The translations under genes and the position numbers were made by a program. A stretch of 20,119 nucleotides of DNA from a virus: the IMG/VR virus record IMGVR_UViG_3300027770_000317, positions 1 to 20,119 of that record; one strand, written 5' to 3'. The notes beneath the pieces were generated by a model. It made no database searches. It was not told where the DNA came from and saw only the letters and a list, made by a program, of their open reading frames with translations. How positions within the stretch are numbered: position 1 is the stretch's first letter; each line of letters opens with the position of its first letter. Shown here one piece after another: positions 12,414-19,557 of this stretch.

Positions 12414-12723
12414 TTTGTTTCCCTTTCGTCGGCTTGATTTTTGACTGGGCTTTTTTATTTTCAGCATCGAGCGCCGCGATGGCGCGGTTGCAAAGTTCTT
12501 CAAAATCATGGCCGACAAAATCTAAATCTGACCTAGGCAGTTCACGGCTTTCGTGATCGGACAACCTGATTTTAAAAAAGGTGTCGTCTGCCGGGTTCAG
12601 CTCATTGCCTCGGACGATGTAATACGACCCGCCAATATGGCGAAACGATTTCAAATTCGGACCAAGAACCTCGCGGGCTTTTTCCACCACGCGGTAAAAG
12701 TGGTTTTCAGGTATCGTTTTCAT
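12400..12723 (-). CDS. First gene of the minus-strand operon, unknown function
   Basis: A 107-residue protein. An alpha/beta N-terminus (NHFYRVVEKAREVLGPNLKS, then FRHIGGSYYIVRGNEL, then FFKIRLSDHESRELP) is followed by a helix (DFEELCNRAIAALDAENKK) and a Lys-rich tail. Directly before ATG is a run of eight G followed by AACC, which must serve as the Shine-Dalgarno. Variation of this homopolymer could alter translation. It heads the leftward operon of four small genes lying between the early and packaging modules, a common site for phage regulators, but no DNA-binding motif is evident. Confidence 0.65.
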   Translation of the reverse strand: MKTIPENHFYRVVEKAREVLGPNLKSFRHIGGSYYIVRGNELNPADDTFFKIRLSDHESRELPRSDLDFVGHDFEELCNRAIAALDAENKKAQSKIKPTKGKQNEHN

Positions 12724-12821
12724 GGTTCCCCCCCCGTTTATAAAGACGTATCGGCACGTTTTCGAAAAACTTTAGAAAAATCTTGTAATTCGTTGAAATC
12801 ATTAATATTTAATTGGATGTG

Positions 12822-12846
12822 GTTGCGCTTGCTTGCGAATCGCAAC
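12822..12846. promoter_or_regulatory. Inverted repeat in the divergent gap before the terminase genes
   Basis: Arms GTTGCG and CGCAAC lie 13 bases apart, in the 150-base gap between the leftward small-gene operon and the rightward packaging operon. It is followed at 12852-12872 by a tandem copy of GGGGATAAAC, the second copy of which forms the ribosome binding site of terS. The gap probably holds divergent promoters and this may be an operator. No convincing -10/-35 pair can be placed. Confidence 0.35.
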
Positions 12847-12873
12847 ATCATGGGGATAAACGGGGGATAAACT

Positions 12874-13314
12874 GTGAAAAAGAGACAAAAAATAACCGAC
12901 GGCTTGTATCCAGGCGACGATGTAATTCCAAAGCCGTTGCCTATGGGCCGCAAGCAAATCGAAATTGATATGGAACAATTAGAAAATTTGGCAAAACTTA
13001 GGCCGTCGCTTGCGGATTGCGCGGCGTTTTTTAAATGCAGCGAAGACACTATTACGCAAATTATAAAACGTAAATTTAATAAAACATTTACGGTCTTTAT
13101 TAATGAACAGGTTGCTCATACAAAATCGGAGTTATTACAAAAAGCATTAAGTGAGGCTTTCCGCGAAACGCCGAATACAAAAATGTTGGATTTGTGCCTG
13201 AAAAATTATTGCGGCTGGAGCGACAAAATCGAAAACGGAATCCACGGCCAGGTCGCAATTTCTCATGCTCCAATCGTTGTTTTTGCATTGGACGGTAATG
13301 ACGACAACGAATAA
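12874..13314 (+). CDS. terS: Terminase small subunit
   Basis: A 146-residue protein starting at GTG with CGGGGGATAAACT upstream. Residues ~45-69 (LADCAAFFKCSEDTITQIIK) form a homeodomain-like HTH. They are followed by a helical oligomerisation region and NTKMLDLCLKNYCGWSDK (101-118), which matches the N-T-K-M-(L/I)-x-x-x-(L/G)-K-N-x-x-G-(W/Q)-S-D-K signature of small terminase subunits. TerS recognises the packaging site on the phage genome and delivers DNA to TerL. It overlaps the TerL gene by 17 bases, as in many phages, and opens the late packaging operon. Confidence 0.88.
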   Translation: MKKRQKITDGLYPGDDVIPKPLPMGRKQIEIDMEQLENLAKLRPSLADCAAFFKCSEDTITQIIKRKFNKTFTVFINEQVAHTKSELLQKALSEAFRETPNTKMLDLCLKNYCGWSDKIENGIHGQVAISHAPIVVFALDGNDDNE

Positions 13315-14500
13315 AATAAAAATAACTGTCCCAAAAAAATACAGGACTTTAACGAAGCCTAACCGCTACCACGTTTTTTATGGCGGTCGAGGGTCGGCGA
13401 AATCGCATAGCGTTGCGAGGTATTTAGTTTGTCGCGCCTTGGAAAAGAAAACCAAATTCCTTTGCACGCGGGAATTTCAGGTTTCTATTGGTGACTCGGT
13501 TCACAAGCTACTATCAGACGTTATCGCGGATAGCGGATTGTCGCCATGGTTCCGGGTAAAGAATCAGGAAATCGAATGTCATAACGGCAGTTCGTTCATT
13601 TTCAAAGGACTTGCCCATAATATAGACAGTATTAAAAGTATCGAAGGCGTTGATGTTTGCTGGGTCGAGGAAGCCGACAAGGTTAGCGCAAAATCTTGGG
13701 ACATCCTGATACCGACTATCCGAAACCCTGACAGTAAAATCATCATCACGTTCAATCCCTGTTTTGACAACGACCCGACGTTTCAGCGGTTCATTGTGTC
13801 GCCCCCACCGGAAGCGATTGTTCAAAAAGTTAGCTGGCTAGATAATCCGCATTTTCCTGAAATCCTTCGCGGAGAAATGGAACACTGCAAGGCGACCGAT
13901 TACGATAAATATCTTCATATTTGGGAAGGCAATACCCTTTCATATTCCGACGCTTTGATTTTCAAAGGAAAATATTTTGTCGAGGATTTCGAGGCCGGTT
14001 CAGGCGAACATTTCCGTTTCGGTGCGGATTGGGGATTTGCCAAGGACCCCTCGACGCTTGTTAGGTGCTTTGTTCGTAATGAAAATTTATACATTGACCA
14101 TGAAGCCTATGGGCATGGGGTCGAGTTGACCGAGCTACCCGAATTTTTTAGATCGGTTCCAGAAAGCACAAAATGGAAGATTCTGGGCGATTGTGCAAGA
14201 CCGGAAACAATCTCATTCTTGAAAAACTTGAACTGGAATATCGAGGCCGCGCCAAAATGGTCTGGCAGTGTTGAGGATGGAATTGAATTCATCCGGTCGT
14301 TCAAAAAAATTATCATTCATCCAAGATGTAAAAACACTTTGGCCGAATTTTCTTCATACAGGTATAAAGTAGACAAGCGCACCGATGAAATTCTTCCAGT
14401 TGTTATGGATGAACAGAATCACATTATTGACGCAATCAGGTATGCTCTAAGCAATCTAATCAAGCGAAAAACCACAATCTATGATTCTGGATTTTTCTAA
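13298..14500 (+). CDS. terL: Terminase large subunit (PBSX-like)
   Basis: A 400-residue protein. The ATPase domain shows Walker A GGRGSAKS (residues 29-36), Walker B VCWVEEAD (120-127) and the coupling motif TFNP (151-154). The nuclease domain has the acidic residues in FGADWGFAKDPS (Asp244), LGDCARPE (Asp298) and HIIDAIRYAL (Asp378). This composition is that of the PBSX/P27-type large terminases that package by a headful or site-specific mechanism. The start is the ATG at 13298 with GGACGG upstream, which removes 11 non-conserved residues of a longer frame starting at 13265 inside terS. It is complete and followed 18 bases later by the portal gene. Confidence 0.96.
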   Translation: MTTTNKIKITVPKKYRTLTKPNRYHVFYGGRGSAKSHSVARYLVCRALEKKTKFLCTREFQVSIGDSVHKLLSDVIADSGLSPWFRVKNQEIECHNGSSFIFKGLAHNIDSIKSIEGVDVCWVEEADKVSAKSWDILIPTIRNPDSKIIITFNPCFDNDPTFQRFIVSPPPEAIVQKVSWLDNPHFPEILRGEMEHCKATDYDKYLHIWEGNTLSYSDALIFKGKYFVEDFEAGSGEHFRFGADWGFAKDPSTLVRCFVRNENLYIDHEAYGHGVELTELPEFFRSVPESTKWKILGDCARPETISFLKNLNWNIEAAPKWSGSVEDGIEFIRSFKKIIIHPRCKNTLAEFSSYRYKVDKRTDEILPVVMDEQNHIIDAIRYALSNLIKRKTTIYDSGFF

Positions 14501-14518
14501 GAACGGGAATAAAACAAA

Positions 14519-15901
14519 ATGGCGCGACCAAAAAATAAAGAAACGCAAACCGCTCGAATGAATAGCCTCAGCGATTTCGTGGAAGGTGTCGCAGGCGGTG
14601 GACTAGGATTTGGCGCGGAACTAAGCCAAGCGAATACGCTCGCATGGAATAACCGTTGGTCATCCGTTACCCTTAATCGTTCGCTTATTACAGAATTGTA
14701 TCAGGAGCATGGCATTGTCCAGGTTCTAACGGATCAGCCGGTTGACGACGCATTGCGCGGCGGTCTAACGATCACCTGCGATGAATTTGACGACGTTGAC
14801 TTGAAAAAATTGACCCAGTATATTGATGAAAACAATATCTTGCTGACTTATGCTCAGGCCGTAAAATGGGGAAGGCTCTTTGGTGGCGGAGCCGTCATCA
14901 TTAATTCCGGCCAGCCTACAGACAAGCCTTTGCAAATTGAAAAAATCACTCCTGAAACAGAACTAGAATTTTACGCAGCCGACCGTTGGGAAATGTCCTA
15001 TATGCCGGCAGGTATGGGCGCACTTGATCAGTTTGAAAAAGACGACAGGGAATGTCCCTTCAACTACTACGGCCACAAACTTCATAAGTCGCACGTTCTA
15101 AAACTCAACGGCAAGGCCGCGCCTTCCCTGATTCGTGGTCAATTCGGAGGTTGGGGAGTCAGCGAACTAGAGCGACTTGTCAGGCCGTATAATGCGTTTT
15201 TGAAACATCAAAACGTGATTTTCGAATTGATGGACGAATCAAAAGTCGATGTGTTCAAGATTCAGGGTTTCAATTCCGCTATTGCATCCCGCGATGGGGC
15301 GCAGCTAACCGCTCGAAGAATCGCGGCGGCGGCAAAAATCAAAAACTATCAAAACGCATTGGTCGTCGATAAAGAAGACGAATACGAACAAAAGGTAATG
15401 TCGTTTGGTGGTCTGTCCGAAATCTTACAGCAAATCAGAATCGACCTTGCATCGGAGTGTCGTATGCCGATGACTAAGCTGTTCGGCATTAGTTCAGCCG
15501 GATTCAATTCCGGTGAAGACGACATCGAGAATTACAACGCGATGATCGAGACGGAAATCAGATCAAAAATTAAGCAGGGTTTGCTGCTTATGCTCAAACT
15601 TTCTTGTCAAAAAGTGTTTGGATTCGTGCCGGAATCAATCGGGTTCGAATATAAACCACTACGCATGATGACGAATAAAGAAGAATCGGAAATGAAAACC
15701 GCTGCTTTGTCTAGGTGTCTTGAGGCTATGCGCTCTGGACTTCTAACAGCTAAAGGGTGCGTCGAACAAATCAACGCCAGCAAAGTTTTCCCGGTCGATG
15801 TGAATGAGAACGAAGCGATTGAGCAAGACGAAATGGACGATATGGCAGTAGGGACAAAAGATGTCGAGGCCGAATCCCAAGGCGGTTACGACGCGGAATG
15901 A
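14519..15901 (+). CDS. Portal protein, DUF1073 type
   Basis: A 460-residue protein directly behind terL. The N-terminal half carries the DUF1073 portal pattern: ITELYQEHGIVQVLTDQPVD, then DALRGGLTI, AVKWGRLFGGGAVI, then FYAADRWEMSY and later SSAGFNSGEDDIENYNAMIE, the last being typical of portal crown/stem regions. The protein forms the dodecameric ring through which DNA enters and leaves the head. The C-terminus is acidic (NENEAIEQDEMDDMA). The N-terminal domain family is also listed under the name anti-CBASS Acb1-like, but this gene is a portal by position and length. It overlaps the MuF gene by ATGA. Confidence 0.88.
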   Translation: MARPKNKETQTARMNSLSDFVEGVAGGGLGFGAELSQANTLAWNNRWSSVTLNRSLITELYQEHGIVQVLTDQPVDDALRGGLTITCDEFDDVDLKKLTQYIDENNILLTYAQAVKWGRLFGGGAVIINSGQPTDKPLQIEKITPETELEFYAADRWEMSYMPAGMGALDQFEKDDRECPFNYYGHKLHKSHVLKLNGKAAPSLIRGQFGGWGVSELERLVRPYNAFLKHQNVIFELMDESKVDVFKIQGFNSAIASRDGAQLTARRIAAAAKIKNYQNALVVDKEDEYEQKVMSFGGLSEILQQIRIDLASECRMPMTKLFGISSAGFNSGEDDIENYNAMIETEIRSKIKQGLLLMLKLSCQKVFGFVPESIGFEYKPLRMMTNKEESEMKTAALSRCLEAMRSGLLTAKGCVEQINASKVFPVDVNENEAIEQDEMDDMAVGTKDVEAESQGGYDAE

Positions 15902-16905
15902 GAAAAATACTAAAACCAATAGAGCCTAAAAACGCATGGTCAGCCGCTTTGCAGAAATGCCTAGAAGCCGCGATCAAAGAAGTTATTTATGACCCGTTGA
16001 TAACCGACTTCGAAGAAACGGTTTCGGAGAACGCAAAAACATCGCCGCTCATCGAAGCGATTAAAAAAGGAACAGTGAACTACCGGGGCGACAAATTCCA
16101 GGCTAAAAAATGGAACGCGACGTTATCAAGGGAATTGAAATCTATCGGCGCGAAGTGGCTTGCGAAAGGTAACGCTTACGTCCTTCCGTTGCCAAGGATG
16201 CCTACAGATTTGGCCGTCGCAGTCACGGCAAGCCAAGCCGTCGACAAAACAATTCTCGAGAAATTCCTGCAAAAAATTTCTGATATGCCAAAGGCCATGC
16301 TCGAAAAAATCAAGGTTCTTGACCTTGAGAAATATTCGTCCAAGGTGTCAAATAAGACTTCCGCTGCTTTTAAAAAAACGGTTCTCGATGTCATGGCGGT
16401 TCAGCCAAACTTAACGCAAGAGCAACGAATTTATGTCGATGAGGCATACGTTACTACCGTAACGAAGCCAATTCTAACAACGTTGGACAAGAAATTCCGT
16501 GAAAACATCGACAAAAGTCTTCTTTATTTCGCCGAAGAAGAAGTCGTTAAACTCCGCCAAATGGTTGAAGGTCATGTGTTCGCAGGGAAACCACGGTCAG
16601 AATTAATAAGGGAAATTGAGGGTCGCCTCGACATCAGCTACACTAGGGCAAAGTTTATAGCTAGACAAGAAACGGCACTTTATACAGCGCAATTAAAAGA
16701 ATCGCAGTATCGAGCCTCTGGCATCAAGAAGTATAAATGGATGACGGTTGGGGATGGCGCAGTCAGACATGATCATAAGATTTTGAATCGTCGCGTGTTT
16801 GATTGGATTAATCCGCCAATAGTCGATGAGGCTACCGGAAGGCGCGGTCATCCAGGGGAAGATTTTAATTGCCGGTGTACGGCATCACCAATAGTGGAGT
16901 TTTAA
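15898..16905 (+). CDS. Minor head protein, MuF-like (phage Mu gpF domain)
   Basis: A 335-residue protein coupled by ATGA to the portal. The C-terminal ~100 residues are the MuF domain: ARQETALYTAQLKESQYRAS, then KYKWMTVGDGAVRHDHKILN, WINPP, GHPGEDFNCRCTASPIV with the paired Cys325 and Cys327. The first 240 residues are helical and Lys-rich and probably contact the portal and DNA. MuF proteins sit inside the head at the portal vertex and are sometimes ejected with the DNA. No toxin or enzyme fusion is present at the C-terminus. The gene ends just before a run of small tagged proteins. Confidence 0.9.
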   Translation: MRKILKPIEPKNAWSAALQKCLEAAIKEVIYDPLITDFEETVSENAKTSPLIEAIKKGTVNYRGDKFQAKKWNATLSRELKSIGAKWLAKGNAYVLPLPRMPTDLAVAVTASQAVDKTILEKFLQKISDMPKAMLEKIKVLDLEKYSSKVSNKTSAAFKKTVLDVMAVQPNLTQEQRIYVDEAYVTTVTKPILTTLDKKFRENIDKSLLYFAEEEVVKLRQMVEGHVFAGKPRSELIREIEGRLDISYTRAKFIARQETALYTAQLKESQYRASGIKKYKWMTVGDGAVRHDHKILNRRVFDWINPPIVDEATGRRGHPGEDFNCRCTASPIVEF

Positions 16906-16906
16906 A

Positions 16907-17179
16907 TTGAATACTTTTGATCCAAAAAACTGTCGATATTCGAGCCAGTGGCGAACGGATAATGCAACGAAGAACGATTGGTTTAAAATGATTGATACCA
17001 TTATGTATATGTGGGATCGAGTTGATGACAAAACGTTGCGCGGTCATGTGGCCCCCGATAGATATTTTGAATTAGAAAACGCGGTAAAAAAAATGGGCGG
17101 CGCAATTATAGAAAAAAAATTAGACCTAATCGCCGGTAAAGAATGGGTAAAAATTAGAGAGCCGAAAGGATTAAAATGA
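16907..17179 (+). CDS. Tagged small head-region protein A (N-terminal NTFDPKNCRYSS tag)
   Basis: A 90-residue protein starting at TTG with GTGGAG nine bases upstream, one base after the MuF stop. Residues 1-20 (MNTFDPKNCRYSSQWRTDNA) are the shared tag also found at 18807 and 19098. The body (MIDTIMYMWDRVDDKTLRGH, then YFELENAVKKMGGAIIEKKL) is helical and unrelated to the other tagged proteins. The tag is conserved in the DNA as well: 22 bases at 16923-16944 differ by one base from the copies at 18323 and 19117. The location between the minor head protein and the prohead-protease gene suggests a protein packed in or attached to the head. Function unknown. Confidence 0.75.
   Translation: MNTFDPKNCRYSSQWRTDNATKNDWFKMIDTIMYMWDRVDDKTLRGHVAPDRYFELENAVKKMGGAIIEKKLDLIAGKEWVKIREPKGLK
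16923..16944 (+). repeat. Tag-coding repeat, copy in protein A
   Basis: 22 bases coding for the core K-N-C-R-Y-S-S of the shared tag. It differs from the copies at 18323-18344 and 19117-19138 by one base (CGATAT instead of CGGTAT). Confidence 0.8.
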
Positions 17180-17679
17180 ACTGGCATCCAACTTTCAAAT
17201 GTTTTGTCGATTCTGGGTTAGCTCAAAACGCATTAGAAATACAGCCTCATCCTAAAGAGGTTGCGGATTTGGACGACGAACAAATTAAAAAAGTTAAAGA
17301 TCGTTTTAAAGAACAGCCTAAAAAATATGACTTAGATAAAATGGCAAAAAAAATTGCCGACCTAGAGCAAAATCTCAAAGCCGTAAAGTTAAAGGGAACG
17401 CCGGAACAATATCGCAAATTACAAGACGAACTAGAAAAATTTAGTCGTCAATATCAGTCTGTTTACAAAAACGAGCCAAAGATATCACAAAATTGGACCC
17501 AGTGGGCTTTAGACAAACAATTCAAAACTCGATTTAAAGAATTGAATTATTGCAAAATTCCGCCAAATCAATGGTCTTTTGTTTCGACGGAAACCAATCA
17601 ACCAATTGGTATGAGGTATGCGTCAAAAGTTGAATTGCTTGCCGACCTTGATCGTTTCGCTCGCGAATATGGGTTATAA
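17176..17679 (+). CDS. Unknown head-region protein with coiled coil
   Basis: A 167-residue Lys-rich protein starting with ATG in an ATGA overlap with the preceding gene. Residues ~28-98 are strongly helical and heptad-like (DDEQIKKVKDRFKEQPKKYD, then LDKMAKKIADLEQNLKAVKL, then YRKLQDELEKFSRQYQSVY). A C-terminal domain follows (YCKIPPNQWSFVSTETNQPI, then RYASKVELLADLDRFAREYG). It carries no N-terminal tag, unlike its neighbours. The sequence is not recognised. Its position suits a capsid-internal or scaffold-like protein. Confidence 0.7.
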   Translation: MNWHPTFKCFVDSGLAQNALEIQPHPKEVADLDDEQIKKVKDRFKEQPKKYDLDKMAKKIADLEQNLKAVKLKGTPEQYRKLQDELEKFSRQYQSVYKNEPKISQNWTQWALDKQFKTRFKELNYCKIPPNQWSFVSTETNQPIGMRYASKVELLADLDRFAREYGL

Positions 17680-17680
17680 A

Positions 17681-18640
17681 ATGCCGACCTATTTAGACTT
17701 AACAAAAAATCGTTATAGCTCCAGGCACGTTGTCGAGAACGCAAAAGACCCGACATCAACTAACGAAGGATTCAAAGGATTTGATGACCCTTGGAAGGTG
17801 ATGTCACCGGAAGACCGAAAGGAAGCCAATCGTTTGTTTAAGCTGACCATGAAAGCCTTTGCTTGTTCACCGAAACAAAAAGAGCTTTCCGACCAATTAC
17901 AAAAGATCCTCTCCAAATACGGTATCGGCGCTGAAATAAAACGTAACAGCGAATACCGGATGGATAATGATTCCGCATGGACTTTGTCGGCTATACGGTC
18001 GATTACAACAAAAGAACAGTTTGCCGAGGCTGTAAAGTGGTTTGTAAAAACCATGAAAGACGGGAATAGATTGACAGAAAGCCAGCACGAAGCAATCAAA
18101 GGAACGCTTGAAGACAAGGCCGAAAAACTTGGTTTGTCGGTGCGCGATTTAAACAGAAAGAACAATTCAAAAATCCCTAAAACTCAGGCCGAGTATGCTC
18201 TCGAAGTAAAAAAACTTGAGGACGAAGGATTAACTACGTCTGATGCTCAGGGCGAAGTTGATGCTAGGCTTATGTCGGCAGGGTACGACGTTAATACATT
18301 AAAAAAAATCGACAAAAAATTAGCAAAAAACTGTCGGTATTCGAGTCAGTTTGCCCATCGATTTAAAGTTAACGAATCCATAAAAGAGTCTCGCGAGAGG
18401 GGCTTTAACGATGCAATGCTGGCTGTTTCAAACGTTCTGCAATCATGCAAATGGAAAATACAAAGCAAAAAAATAAAGCCTCCGTATGCTACTTTGATTT
18501 GTGTTCCAGAAACCGAACACAGCGAACCTATGCGGTTTGTTAGTAACAAAATAAATAGTATATTTGTTGACGCGAAGGTAAAATCTTTGTCTCAAACCTT
18601 CAAAGCAGAAATCGAAATAATTATAAGTCCACTAGGATAA
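17681..18640 (+). CDS. Multi-tag head-region protein B (three tag-like elements)
   Basis: A 319-residue protein. ATG at 17681 directly follows the previous stop. A longer frame from 17618 would add 21 residues lying inside the previous gene. The N-terminus carries a variant tag (K9-N-R-Y-S-S14, then VVENA). A partial tag, KRNSEYRMDND, occurs at residues 87-97, and a full core, AKNCRYSSQF, at 215-224. The last is coded by the same 22 bases as in the gene at 19098. The segments between the tags differ: an acidic helical part, a helical repeat-like part (LTESQHEAIKGTLEDKAEKL), and a C-terminal alpha/beta domain (RGFNDAMLAVSNVLQSCKWK, ending FKAEIEIIISPLG). It reads as several tagged proteins fused in one chain. 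Function unknown. Confidence 0.75.
   Translation: MPTYLDLTKNRYSSRHVVENAKDPTSTNEGFKGFDDPWKVMSPEDRKEANRLFKLTMKAFACSPKQKELSDQLQKILSKYGIGAEIKRNSEYRMDNDSAWTLSAIRSITTKEQFAEAVKWFVKTMKDGNRLTESQHEAIKGTLEDKAEKLGLSVRDLNRKNNSKIPKTQAEYALEVKKLEDEGLTTSDAQGEVDARLMSAGYDVNTLKKIDKKLAKNCRYSSQFAHRFKVNESIKESRERGFNDAMLAVSNVLQSCKWKIQSKKIKPPYATLICVPETEHSEPMRFVSNKINSIFVDAKVKSLSQTFKAEIEIIISPLG
18323..18344 (+). repeat. Tag-coding repeat inside protein B
   Basis: 22 bases identical to 19117-19138, here in the middle of a coding region and in the same reading frame (K-N-C-R-Y-S-S). An internal copy in frame argues for fusion or duplication of a tagged gene. Confidence 0.85.
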
Positions 18641-18652
18641 GAAGAATAAAAA

Positions 18653-18823
18653 ATGAATCGCGTCATGGAACAAAATATTGCCGAAAACTATGTGTTAAAA
18701 TTGGTCGTCGCAGCTTGCGAAGCTAAGGCCATTGACGAGATGTATTTAAGTCAAATAGTTGACGCTTTGATCGAGGCCGGTTGCGAAATAAATTTAGGGG
18801 ACGGATATGAACAACACCTTTGA
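18653..18823 (+). CDS. Small 56-residue protein between tagged genes
   Basis: A short frame with ATG preceded by AGGATAAGAAG, 12 bases after the stop of protein B, ending TGA 17 bases inside the next gene. The product (MNRVMEQNIAENYVLKLVVA, then EAKAIDEMYLSQIVDALIEA, then GCEINLGDGYEQHL) is a compact helical protein with no tag. It fills an otherwise empty 166-base gap, and the GGGGACGG of the next gene lies within it. Coding is likely, function unknown. Confidence 0.6.
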   Translation: MNRVMEQNIAENYVLKLVVAACEAKAIDEMYLSQIVDALIEAGCEINLGDGYEQHL

Positions 18824-19091
18824 CCCAAAAACTTGCAGGTTTTCGAGTCAATACCGGATGGATAATGGCAACGAAGAAATCAGACAAAAACTTGTTTCTA
18901 TTGTTACGCAATATGACCAGAAACAAGAAAAAAAAAGCAAAAGTTATAATCCTTACGCTTTGGCTCAAATGTTAGAATCCGCCAATGCCATCGCAAGTTT
19001 GATTCAAAAAGGAACGCCGGTCGATCAAGCTATCGACGAATATTTTTTGGATAGACTAGCCGATTTTGTAAAATCAAAAATGAGGAAATAA
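18807..19091 (+). CDS. Tagged small head-region protein C
   Basis: A 94-residue protein with AGGGGACGG before ATG. Residues 1-20 (MNNTFDPKTCRFSSQYRMDN) are the shared tag. The body is helical and Lys/Gln-rich (NEEIRQKLVSIVTQYDQKQE, then YNPYALAQMLESANAIASLI, then PVDQAIDEYFLDRLADFVKS). It has no similarity that I can see to the bodies of proteins A or D. It lies six bases before the next tagged gene, so they are co-expressed. Function unknown. Confidence 0.75.
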   Translation: MNNTFDPKTCRFSSQYRMDNGNEEIRQKLVSIVTQYDQKQEKKSKSYNPYALAQMLESANAIASLIQKGTPVDQAIDEYFLDRLADFVKSKMRK

Positions 19092-19097
19092 AAAACA

Positions 19098-19556
19098 ATG
19101 AACAACACTTTCGACCCAAAAAACTGTCGGTATTCGAGCGAGTATCGGATGGATAATGCTAACAACGAAACCGCTAATCCAAATAAATTAAAAGAACGAA
19201 TGTCAGTTCGTCTGAAATCTAACCCGTCTCAAACCGGAAAAATCAGATATTTTACCGATGACGGCGGAATAACAAAAGCGGTTGTCCTATGGGATAACGA
19301 CCCTACTTTCAAATTGGATGATTTAGCTTCTCTTGATTCTCTGATTGCTAAAAACGGAAAAACTAAATCAGCGGAAAACTCGCGCAAAACAAAAACAGAA
19401 ATTCAAAAAATGAGCATTGCGGAAATTTTGCAGGCCATAAGAACAAAATCATTGACCTATGCTGAAGTTGATGACGCCTTAGAAGAAATAAAAGAATTTT
19501 CTAAACTAGATCGTATTGGGGACGCATTAGCAAAAGACGACTTAAAAGGAAAATAA
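19098..19556 (+). CDS. Tagged small head-region protein D
   Basis: A 152-residue protein. ATG is preceded by GAGGAAATAAAAAACA. Residues 1-20 (MNNTFDPKNCRYSSEYRMDN) are the shared tag. Two parts follow. A small beta-rich segment (KIRYFTDDGGITKAVVLWDN) is flanked by SNPSQTG and PTFKLDDLASL and resembles an SH3-like fold. A helical C-terminus follows (MSIAEILQAIRTKSLTYAEV, then DDALEEIKEFSKLDRIG). It ends one base before the DUF2213 gene. Function unknown. Confidence 0.75.
   Translation: MNNTFDPKNCRYSSEYRMDNANNETANPNKLKERMSVRLKSNPSQTGKIRYFTDDGGITKAVVLWDNDPTFKLDDLASLDSLIAKNGKTKSAENSRKTKTEIQKMSIAEILQAIRTKSLTYAEVDDALEEIKEFSKLDRIGDALAKDDLKGK
19117..19138 (+). repeat. Tag-coding repeat, copy in protein D
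   Basis: 22 bases identical to 18323-18344, coding the tag core K-N-C-R-Y-S-S. The protein C copy near 18826-18848 is more diverged in DNA (ACTTGCAGGTTTTCGAG) but keeps the protein pattern. Confidence 0.85.
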
Positions 19557-19557
19557 C

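Noticed and set aside
14519-15901. Anti-CBASS function for the DUF1073 protein
   Set aside because: The domain name reflects a database label. Length, position behind terL and coupling to MuF indicate a portal.
17713-18165. 150-codon open frame on the minus strand
   Set aside because: It is antisense to the multi-tag protein, has no ribosome binding site, and a composition typical of a shadow frame.
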